In this document: positions 1-5,508 of the stretch, in pieces
How the letters are laid out: every line of letters begins with the position of its first letter
Numbering within the stretch: the first letter of the stretch is position 1
The notes under the pieces: generated by a model
Told to the model about the DNA's origin: nothing
Databases searched by the model: none
Seen by the model: only the letters and a program-made list of their open reading frames with translations
Assembly (NCBI GenBank): GCA_005880525.1
Contig: VBFW01000208.1
Location: 1-6,057, forward strand
DNA: 6,057 nt
Source of the DNA: Chloroflexota bacterium
GTDB taxonomy: Bacteria > Chloroflexota > Dormibacteria > Dormibacterales > Dormibacteraceae
Reading direction: 5' to 3'
Position numbers and translations under genes: made by a program

Positions 1-24
1 TAACCGCCCGAAGCGCGTTCCAGT

Positions 25-1230
25 CTACTTAGCCGCCAGCAGCCCCAGCGCAGCGTTCAGCTGAATGTCCTTGTCGATCCCAACCGTCGGCTGCACCACG
101 TCGAACTCGTCGTTGCTGTTCGCCAGGGCGACCGAAAGGTCCGGAGTCAGGCCGACATGATCGACCGTCGTCCCGTCCGGCAGGTACCAGCGCTTGATCG
201 TCAGGTGCAGGTCGCCCGCCGTCCCATTCTTGAGCGGGAAGTCCTGCTGCTCGGAGCCTTTGCCGAACGTCTTCGCGCCGACCAGCTTCGCCCGCTCGTG
301 CACCTGTAGCGACCCGGCGACGATCTCGGCCGCGGACGCGCTGTTGGCGTTCACGAGAACTACCAGCGGAATCGAGGCCGCCGGGTGGGTACCCGACACG
401 CTGTGCCGGGTCACTGAGCCGTTGCGTCCGTGCTCCTCGAACGTCTCCCCGCTCGCCACGAAGTCGCTGATCACGCTGTCGGCCTGGTCCACGAACCCGC
501 CAGGGTTGTCGCGAAGGTCGAGCACCATGCTCTTCGAGGAAGCGAGGTTAGCCGAGAGCACCGAGGCGAAGTCGTCGAAGGTCGTGGACCCGAAGCTGTA
601 GATGCGCACGTACAGAACGTGGTCGCCGATCACCGTGGATCGCACAGAGGGGACCTGGATCTCGGCGCGAGTGATGGTCACGTCGAAAGTCGACGTGTCG
701 CGCTTGATGGTCAGCGTCACCTGGGTGCCGTCCGGCCCCTGAATCAAAGAGGTTGCCAGCTCTGCGGTCATGCCGCTGGCGTCACGCCCACCCACCTTCA
801 GAACCTGATCCCCGCTCTGCAGGCCCGCTTTGGCAGCCGGCGAACCAGGCACCGTGCCCGTGATCAGCGGGTAGCTCGACCCAAAGGTGACGTAAACCCC
901 GATGCCGGAGTACCGGCCCTCGTACGCCGCCTGCAGCTTCTTGTACTGGTCGGGGTCGTAGTACGCCGAGTACGGGTCGCCCAGGCTGGCCACCAGCCCG
1001 CTTATGGTCCCCTGCGACATCTTGGTCGTGTCCAGGTTGCCGTCCACGTACTCGGCCTGGATGACCCGGATGGCGTCCTGCAGCTCCGCGGTGTTGACGC
1101 GCCCCGTCTGGTGGTTGGCGATGTACGGGATCCAGTCCGGCAGCGCCTGGTCCGCGTAGACGCCCGCGCCGAAAGCGACCAGGCCCACCACGACAAAGGC
1201 GCCGCCCCGAAGGACGGCGCGAAGGATCAT
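25..1230 (-). CDS. ctpA: S41 family carboxy-terminal processing protease (CtpA/Prc-like, PDZ domain)
   Basis: This is a membrane-anchored, extracytoplasmic serine protease of 401 aa, full length for the family. Residues about 5-26 form a hydrophobic signal anchor. Residues about 45-100 are the N-terminal helical part, with the family-typical GDPYSAYYDP segment. A PDZ domain covers about 105-190, including a PGSPAAKAGLQSGD stretch that is typical of CtpA. The S41 catalytic core follows, with LDLRDNPGG at about 237-245 and VNANSASAAEIVAGS around 293-307. The nucleophile is inferred as Ser299 and the general base as Lys324 in FGKGSEQ, a 25-residue spacing as in Prc and D1 protease; Gln328 sits four after the Lys. 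The ATG at 1230 is chosen because an in-frame TAA lies three codons upstream. No clear Shine-Dalgarno sequence precedes it. It starts 27 nt after the M23 peptidase gene, so it is probably last in the ftsEX operon, and it ends in TAG. Family members clip or degrade envelope proteins; the substrate here is unknown. The symbol is family-level (Bacillus calls the copy near ftsEX ctpB). Confidence 0.95.
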   Translation of the reverse strand: MILRAVLRGGAFVVVGLVAFGAGVYADQALPDWIPYIANHQTGRVNTAELQDAIRVIQAEYVDGNLDTTKMSQGTISGLVASLGDPYSAYYDPDQYKKLQAAYEGRYSGIGVYVTFGSSYPLITGTVPGSPAAKAGLQSGDQVLKVGGRDASGMTAELATSLIQGPDGTQVTLTIKRDTSTFDVTITRAEIQVPSVRSTVIGDHVLYVRIYSFGSTTFDDFASVLSANLASSKSMVLDLRDNPGGFVDQADSVISDFVASGETFEEHGRNGSVTRHSVSGTHPAASIPLVVLVNANSASAAEIVAGSLQVHERAKLVGAKTFGKGSEQQDFPLKNGTAGDLHLTIKRWYLPDGTTVDHVGLTPDLSVALANSNDEFDVVQPTVGIDKDIQLNAALGLLAAK

Positions 1231-1257
1231 GTCAGCAGATTACGCTGCGGCCGCACC

Positions 1258-2490
1258 TCAGCAGCCAAGCCAGATGCACGGGTCCCTGTACTGGTTGTAG
1301 ACGCGCACCTCGAAGTGCAGGTGCGGCCCCGTCGACCAGCCCGTCGATCCTTCGAATGCGATCGTCGTGCCGCGTGCGACGATCATGCCGCTGCGCAGCC
1401 CCGGCGCGTAACCGGCCAGGTGGCCGTACACGGTCGAGTAGCCGTTGCCGTGCACCATCAGGACCATGTTCCCGTAGCCGACCGAGCCGGGGTAGAGATA
1501 GACAACTCCGGTGTCCGCGGCCACGATCTGCGTCCCATACGGTCCCGCGATGTCGACCCCGGTGTGGATGCGGTGCGGGTACGGGCAGGCGGCGTCGTAG
1601 ATCTCGAGGTAGAAGGTCGAGCAGCCAAACCCTTGCGATATGCAGCCGAATCCGCACCCGGGCTCGGGCCACTCGAACACTCCGGAGCCGCCGCCGGCCT
1701 TGACAGCGGCCGCGTCGTACTGCCGCGCCAGCGCCGCGACCTGGGCGTCGATGGCGGCGCGCTGCGCCACCAGCTCCGCGTACTGCCCCTGCAGCTGCAC
1801 CTCCAGCTGCGCCGCCAGCGCAATGGCCGCCTGCTGCGTTTTCTTGTTCTTCTCGAGGTCGGCCTCTTCAGCCTGCTGCTGGAGCAGCAGCGCCGACACC
1901 TGCGACCGCTGCACGGCCAGGTCGGCCTGGGCGGAGGTCACCTGCGTGTGCTCGACGGCGAGCACATCGAGCAGCTTGCGATCCGAAGCCGCGATCTGCT
2001 GCGCGGCCATCATGCGGTTCACCAGGTCGTTGAAGCTAGAGGCCGTCAGCACGAGCTCGACGTAGTTCATCGGTCCGTGACCGTCCACATAACGCATGCG
2101 CTGGTCCAGCAGCTGGTCGCGGACCGCGACGTCGGCCTGCAGGCGTGTCAGCTCGGCCTGCTTGAAGCGGATGTCGCGGTCGAGCTGGACGATCTTGGCC
2201 TTGGTCTGGGCGATGAGCGCCTGCTGAGCCGCGATCTGATTGTTCAGGCTCTGGACCAGCGCGTACAGGGCGTTGATCTGCGCCTGCACGTCGTGGATCT
2301 GGTTCTGGATGTTCTGCAGCTGCCGCTGGTTGTTGACCTGCTGGTTGATGCCTCCGTTGTACGCAAGACACGCCTGGTACACGTCTGGCGGATCGCCCGG
2401 ATAGCAGTAGATGGCAGTGGCCACGCGGCTCGAAGCCGGCAACCATGCCAGTGAGGCGATCGCGATGGCGGCGATGATGCGGGACTTCAT
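1258..2490 (-). CDS. Secreted coiled-coil M23 (LytM) peptidase, EnvC/PcsB-like partner of FtsEX
   Basis: This is a 410-aa exported peptidoglycan hydrolase candidate. The ATG at 2490 gives a classic signal peptide (KSR, then a hydrophobic stretch to about residue 19) with likely cleavage after VATA, about residue 26. Residues about 48-135 and 165-260 are rich in Gln, Ala and Leu and look like two long coiled-coil segments, broken by a GHGPMNYVELVL stretch as in EnvC/PcsB-type proteins. The C-terminal M23 domain (about 270-410) has HTGVD (His309, Asp313), YGHL (His357) and HLH (His390, His392). All LytM zinc ligands and catalytic histidines therefore appear present, unlike degenerate E. coli EnvC. 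The mature protein has eight cysteines (29, 41, 279, 283, 290, 302, 405, 410), suggesting disulfides. The gene starts 11 nt after the ftsX stop with no strong Shine-Dalgarno, so translational coupling is likely. It ends in TGA. Expected role, inferred from context: cutting septal peptide cross-links under FtsEX control. The cleavage bond and direct FtsX binding are not shown by the sequence. Confidence 0.93.
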   Translation of the reverse strand: MKSRIIAAIAIASLAWLPASSRVATAIYCYPGDPPDVYQACLAYNGGINQQVNNQRQLQNIQNQIHDVQAQINALYALVQSLNNQIAAQQALIAQTKAKIVQLDRDIRFKQAELTRLQADVAVRDQLLDQRMRYVDGHGPMNYVELVLTASSFNDLVNRMMAAQQIAASDRKLLDVLAVEHTQVTSAQADLAVQRSQVSALLLQQQAEEADLEKNKKTQQAAIALAAQLEVQLQGQYAELVAQRAAIDAQVAALARQYDAAAVKAGGGSGVFEWPEPGCGFGCISQGFGCSTFYLEIYDAACPYPHRIHTGVDIAGPYGTQIVAADTGVVYLYPGSVGYGNMVLMVHGNGYSTVYGHLAGYAPGLRSGMIVARGTTIAFEGSTGWSTGPHLHFEVRVYNQYRDPCIWLGC

Positions 2491-2501
2491 GTGTTGTTGG
2501 A

Positions 2502-3398
2502 CTACAGCCTCACGAAGCGGCGGACGCCAATATAGCTTCCGAGCGCGCCAAGTAGAGCCCCTCCAACGAGCAGATCGCGGGCCAGGCTCGAGATGAAAGT
2601 TGGGTCGTACGTGAGCGGGATGAACGTGATGTCGGCGCTGAAGCGCGAAACCACCGGCGGATACGCGATCACCAGCAGCGAAAGCGCGATCGCAGCCGCG
2701 ATGACCCCGGTCATGATTCCCTCGAGCACAAACGGCCCTCGCACGAACCACTCGGTCGCGCCGACGAGCTTCATCACCTCGATCTCCTTGCGCCGGTGAT
2801 ACACGGCGGTGCGGATCGTGTTCATGACGATCACGATGGAGACGATGACCAGGATCGTCATCAGGCCGATGCCCGCGAAGCCAAGCCACTGTGAGAGCTG
2901 CAGCATTCTCGTGACGAACTCACCCTGGTAGTTGGTCGGGTCTGTCGGATCGACTCCCGGCCACTGCCGTGCCATCGAGTCGACGGCGGCCACGTCACTC
3001 AGCGACCGCACGCGCACCTCGAGCTTCGCGTCGAGCGGGTTGCCCTGGATCTGCTGCGAGAGAACCGCGTTGTTCGGGTCGCGGACAAATTCCGCGAGCG
3101 CCTCTTCCTTGGTCACGAACCTCACAGTCGCCACGCGAGGGTCGCCCTGCAGTTGCTGCTGGAAGGCGTACACGGAGGTGAGCGGCGTGTCGTCCGCGAC
3201 GTTGATCGACATCTCGCTCACCTTCTCGCGGAATCCGTCGAGCACCTGCGAGAAGGCGTGGCCAACGAGCAGGTTCACTCCGGCGAGAATCAGGATGAGC
3301 GTGATCGAGACCACCGCGGCCAGGCTGACCGCGAGGTTTCGCCAGAAGCTCTGCCAGGCGCTATTGAGCGCGAATCTGAGGTTTCGAAGAATCGTCAT
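2502..3398 (-). CDS. ftsX: Cell division ABC transporter-like permease FtsX
   Basis: FtsX is the membrane subunit of the FtsEX complex, which relays ATP hydrolysis to cell-wall hydrolases outside the membrane. The product is 298 aa with the expected topology: a short cytoplasmic N-terminus, TM1 at about 22-47, an extracytoplasmic domain at about 48-171, TM2 at about 172-194, TM3 at about 226-246 and TM4 at about 276-292. Family signatures seen are VRFVTKEEALAEF and NPLDAKLEVRV in the outer domain, and RRKEIEVMKLVGAT (about 202-215) in the cytoplasmic loop after TM2. I prefer the ATG at 3398 (MTILRNLRF), which gives the usual short N-terminus and has a weak AGG 8 nt upstream. The ATG at 3419 would add seven residues but has GAGGG directly abutting it. 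Either start overlaps the ftsE 3' end (38 or 59 nt), which implies coupled translation and stoichiometric production with FtsE. It ends in TAG. Confidence 0.95.
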   Translation of the reverse strand: MTILRNLRFALNSAWQSFWRNLAVSLAAVVSITLILILAGVNLLVGHAFSQVLDGFREKVSEMSINVADDTPLTSVYAFQQQLQGDPRVATVRFVTKEEALAEFVRDPNNAVLSQQIQGNPLDAKLEVRVRSLSDVAAVDSMARQWPGVDPTDPTNYQGEFVTRMLQLSQWLGFAGIGLMTILVIVSIVIVMNTIRTAVYHRRKEIEVMKLVGATEWFVRGPFVLEGIMTGVIAAAIALSLLVIAYPPVVSRFSADITFIPLTYDPTFISSLARDLLVGGALLGALGSYIGVRRFVRL

Positions 3399-4104
3399 GG
3401 TATCTGCCTGATCTGTCATCCCTCGCAATCTGTCCTGCGTCGATGGCCACCACGCGTCTGCGCAGCAGGTCGACAATCTCGCGGTTGTGCGTCGCCATCA
3501 CGACCGTCGCGCCGCGCGCGTTGATGCGCATGAAGAGCTGCATGATCTCCCACGCGGTCGCCGGATCGAGGTTGCCGGTGGGCTCGTCGGCGATGATCAT
3601 GCTCGGCGCGTGGACGAGAGCCCGCGCGATGGCCACGCGTTGCTGCTCGCCGCCGGAGAGGTTGGCCGGGTACGTGAGCTCCTTGCCCGAGAGGCCAACG
3701 GTGTCGAGCGCCTCTGCCACGCGGGTGCGAATGAAAGCGTCAGGCTGGCCGTGCACGCGCAGAGCGAAGGCCACGTTCTCGTAGATGGTCAGGTTGGGGA
3801 GCAGCTTGAAGTCCTGGAACACGAGGCCGACCTTGCGGCGGTAGAACGGCAGCTGGCGACGCTTCATGCGCCCGAGCTCCACGCCCTCGACGAAGATCTT
3901 GCCCTTGGTCGGCTTCTCCTCGCGGATGAGGAGCCTCACGAGAGTGGATTTGCCCGCGCCCGAGGGCCCGACCAGGAATACGAAGTCCCCTTCAGGCACG
4001 ACGAGATTTACGTCGCGGAGGGCTTCAGTGCCGGTCGGGTATCGCTTCCATACATGCTGGAAGCTGATGACCGGCCGGGCGGTGAAATCCGGTGTTAGAA
4101 CCAT
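3361..4104 (-). CDS. ftsE: Cell division ATP-binding protein FtsE
   Basis: FtsE is the cytoplasmic ATPase that pairs with FtsX. With the ATG at 4104 the protein is 247 aa. ABC motifs are in order: Walker A GPSGAGKST (46-54), Q-loop in FQDFKLL (Gln97; this string is typical of FtsE), signature LSGGEQQ (149-155), Walker B IIADEP (Asp173, Glu174) and switch His206 in ATHNRE. The family normally begins near ISFQHVWKRYPTG, which here follows about a dozen extra residues. Reading could extend upstream to a GTG at 4224, but that stretch covers the promoter candidate and has no family similarity I recognise. No Shine-Dalgarno sequence is visible before 4104. The C-terminus carries a short charged tail (DDRSGRYHDDSSKPQIRAQ) beyond the usual end, so the protein is somewhat longer than typical FtsE (about 220-230 aa). 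It ends in TAG inside the start of ftsX, in another frame. Confidence 0.96.
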   Translation of the reverse strand: MVLTPDFTARPVISFQHVWKRYPTGTEALRDVNLVVPEGDFVFLVGPSGAGKSTLVRLLIREEKPTKGKIFVEGVELGRMKRRQLPFYRRKVGLVFQDFKLLPNLTIYENVAFALRVHGQPDAFIRTRVAEALDTVGLSGKELTYPANLSGGEQQRVAIARALVHAPSMIIADEPTGNLDPATAWEIMQLFMRINARGATVVMATHNREIVDLLRRRVVAIDAGQIARDDRSGRYHDDSSKPQIRAQ

Positions 4105-4164
4105 AAGCTGGGTTTTTTGCTGTGACGTCAGGCGCCGGCGGGCGCGCTGGGCTAGGTCGCCGGC

Positions 4165-4194
4165 AGTATAGCTCAGCCGGCCCAAAAGCTCCAA
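4165..4194 (-). promoter_or_regulatory. Candidate sigma-70-type promoter for the ftsEX operon
   Basis: Read on the minus strand, TTGGAG (4194-4189) is followed after 18 nt by TATACT (4170-4165). The -10 matches TATAAT at five of six positions. The -35 keeps only the TTG, so the spacing and -10 carry the call. The start site would fall near 4158, giving a leader of roughly 55 nt before the ftsE ATG. It lies in the longest gap inside the block and would let ftsE-ftsX-M23-ctp be transcribed separately from prfB. The -10 is bracketed by two GCCGGC hexamers (4159-4164 and 4176-4181), which could be an operator or chance in GC-rich DNA. Confidence 0.5.
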
Positions 4195-4237
4195 GCGGGA
4201 GGCCTCCAGCCTCTCCAGTAGCACCGGGGCTATTCAA

Positions 4238-4251
4238 CGCGGCCGGCCGCG
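4238..4251. repeat. 14-bp perfect palindrome after the prfB stop
   Basis: CGCGGCCGGCCGCG is a perfect palindrome beginning 17 nt past the prfB TAG. In RNA it could fold as a 5-bp stem with a 4-nt loop. No T-run follows on the minus strand, so it is not a standard intrinsic terminator. The rest of the 163-nt prfB-ftsE gap holds the promoter candidate, a second 10-bp palindrome GGAGGCCTCC (4198-4207) and TGACGTCA (4123-4130). I see no gene in it. Confidence 0.5.
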
Positions 4252-4267
4252 ATTGCTTGCGGGCTCT

Positions 4268-5378
4268 CTAGTCCTTTCGGCCGTTCTGGCCGAGGCGCCA
4301 GCGCAGCCACGACTCGATGAAGGGGTCGAGCTCGCCGTCGAGCACGGCCTGGGCGTTGCCCAGCTCGAAGCCGGTGCGGACGTCCTTGACCAGCGTGTAT
4401 GGCTGGAGCACGTAGTTGCGGATCTGGGAACCAAACTCGGCAGGCATCACCTGGCCGCGGATCTGATCGAGCTGCTTCGCCGCCTCGAGCTGCTGGCGCT
4501 GAAATAGTCGCGCCTTCAAGACCTTCATCGCCATCTCGCGGTTCTTCATCTGCGAGCGCTCGTTCTGGCACGTGACGACGATTCCCGTGGGGATGTGCGT
4601 GATGCGAACTGCCGAGTCCGTCTTGTTCACGTGCTGGCCGCCGGCCCCGGTCGACCGATACGTGTCGATGCGGAGGTCCTGCGCGTTGATCGCGATCGAG
4701 TCCTCGTCCGACTTCTCGAGCTCGGGCATCACCTCGACCAGCGCGAACGAAGTGTGCCGGCGGTGGTTCTGGTCAAAGGGTGAGATGCGCACGAGCCGGT
4801 GCACTCCGTGCTCGGAGCGCATGAGCCCGTACGCGCGCGAGCCGCTCACGATGAACGTGACGCTCTTCAGGCCGGCCTCCTCGCCGGGAGACTGGTCGAT
4901 GATCTCAGTCGCGAATCGCTTGCGCTCCGACCATTTCAGGTACATGCGGAGCAGCATCTCGACCCAGTCCTGGGCCTCGATGCCCCCCTGCCCCACCGAG
5001 ATCGTGATCACTGCGTTGTGCGTCGCATAGGGGTCCGTGAACAGCAGGTCCAGCTCGCGCGCCCTCAGCTCCGCGGCCACCGCCGCGCGCTCCTTGGCGA
5101 TCTGCTGCCCCAGCTCGGTATCGTTCTCCGCAAGCTCGTCGAGCTCCACGAGGTCGCGAGCGCGCCGCTCGAGCCGGTCCCATCCGTTTACCAGCTCACG
5201 GCACTCCGAGGCCTCGCGCGCGAGCTCACGCGCGTGGTTGGTGTCGTCCCAGACTCCGGGCTGGGCTAGGAGCTGATCGAGCTCGTCAGCTCGCTTGAGC
5301 TTGCCGGGCAGGTCAAAGGTGCTCCTTGAGCTGCAGTATCCGGTTCAGGATCTCTTTGGGGTCGAGCTCAGCGTCCAT
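4268..5378 (-). CDS. prfB: Peptide chain release factor 2 (RF2), expressed by programmed +1 frameshift
   Basis: RF2 ends translation at UGA and UAA codons by hydrolysing peptidyl-tRNA on the ribosome. The gene starts at the ATG at 5378 (MDAELDPKEI), preceded by GAGGA six nt upstream. Codons 1-21 run into an in-frame TGA at 5315-5313. Slipping +1 at CTT-T continues as GAC CTG CCC (DLPGKLKRADEL) and stays open to the TAG at 4270-4268, giving 369 aa, close to the E. coli length of about 365. In the complete protein the stop-recognition tripeptide SPF, specific to RF2, is at about 199-201. The catalytic GGQ is at about 246-248, within STGAGGQHVNKTDSAVRITH. The N-terminal region (about 1-110) is the helical PCRF domain. 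It lies between secA and ftsE as in Bacillus. The final stop is TAG, which is read by RF1 and not RF2, so completing RF2 synthesis does not depend on RF2 itself. Confidence 0.97.
5312..5327 (-). promoter_or_regulatory. prfB: RF2 programmed +1 frameshift site (autoregulatory)
   Basis: On the minus strand the site reads AAGGAG CAC CTT TGA C. It has all elements of the classical RF2 recoding signal: an internal Shine-Dalgarno-like AAGGAG (5327-5322), a 3-nt spacer, the slippery CTT (5318-5316), and the weak stop TGA followed by C (5315-5312). The spacing matches E. coli AGGGGG TAT CTT TGA C. When RF2 is scarce the ribosome pauses at TGA, slips +1 and makes full RF2; when RF2 is plentiful it terminates after 21 residues. 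Only the upstream frame is closed here and the +1 frame is conserved RF2, so a sequencing error is not needed to explain the shift. Confidence 0.96.
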
Positions 5379-5384
5379 TAGCAG

Positions 5385-5389
5385 TCCTC
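5385..5389 (-). promoter_or_regulatory. Ribosome binding site of prfB
   Basis: GAGGA on the minus strand lies 6 nt before the ATG at 5378. It fixes the start of the short pre-frameshift frame and is the clearest Shine-Dalgarno sequence ahead of any start codon in this window. It overlaps an in-frame TGA (5390-5388) which, with a TAG at 5396-5394, rules out an upstream extension of prfB. Confidence 0.75.
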
Positions 5390-5408
5390 AAATCTAGCGT
5401 GGCAAGGT

Positions 5409-5429
5409 TGGTCCGGCTTCGCCGGACCA
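5409..5429 (-). repeat. Perfect 9-bp hairpin with GAA triloop upstream of prfB
   Basis: Arms 5409-5417 and 5421-5429 are perfectly complementary. The minus-strand RNA would be UGGUCCGGC, loop GAA, GCCGGACCA, a very stable GC-rich hairpin. It ends 30 nt before the prfB ATG and is followed by ACCTTGCC, so no U-tract supports intrinsic termination. It could affect prfB mRNA stability or initiation, or be a weak terminator or attenuator for readthrough from secA. Confidence 0.6.
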
Positions 5430-5480
5430 TGACTCCACGCACATCTTCGCTCCGAATCGTGGCCAGGCGAGGGGGTTCTC

Positions 5481-5506
5481 CGCAAGGGGGACCTGTCCCC
5501 CTTGCG
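5481..5506 (-). repeat. Perfect 11-bp hairpin just after secA
   Basis: Arms 5481-5491 and 5496-5506 pair without mismatch around a 4-nt loop (minus strand CGCAAGGGGGA, CAGG, UCCCCCUUGCG). It begins 2 nt after the secA TAA, the position expected of a 3'-end hairpin. The bases after it on the minus strand are GAGAACCCCC, without a T-run, so a conventional rho-independent terminator is not supported. A 3'-protecting structure, a tract-less terminator, or one copy of a dispersed palindromic repeat are the alternatives. The rest of 5379-5508 has the second hairpin and no clear promoter. Confidence 0.65.
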
Positions 5507-5508
5507 CC

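Noticed and set aside
1..24. Possible bulged hairpin with a UUCG loop just after the ctp stop, as a terminator
   Set aside because: The stem needs two bulges and the window ends before any U-tract could be seen.
430..2454. Open 674-codon frame on the plus strand across the ctp and M23 genes
   Set aside because: It is in the register where plus codons are reverse complements of the minus-strand codons, and both minus genes share that frame. Stops would need TTA, CTA or TCA sense codons, which are rare in GC-rich coding DNA. It has no recognisable domain, and the minus-strand genes show full family motifs.
2491..2889. N-terminal extension of the M23 frame up to 2889
   Set aside because: It lies inside ftsX in another frame, has no similarity I recognise, and would bury the signal peptide that begins exactly at the ATG at 2490.
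3487..4098. 203-codon plus-strand frame opposite ftsE
   Set aside because: It is the same kind of antisense shadow. The minus strand encodes every ABC motif of FtsE.
4123..4130. TGACGTCA palindrome upstream of ftsE as an operator
   Set aside because: It is an eight-base palindrome with no partner site and no link to a regulator in the window; chance is sufficient.
4105..4224. N-terminal extension of ftsE to a GTG at 4224
   Set aside because: It would add 40 residues ahead of an already complete FtsE and covers a promoter candidate. No family member I know has such an extension.
4230..4571. Minus-strand 113-codon frame within the prfB 3' end
   Set aside because: It is an Arg/Ala/Pro-rich out-of-frame shadow of prfB, which carries the conserved RF2 sequence there.
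5313..5315. prfB as a broken pseudogene because of the in-frame TGA
   Set aside because: The TGA sits in the full RF2 recoding context (AAGGAG, spacer, CTT, TGA-C), and the remaining frame is intact with SPF and GGQ.
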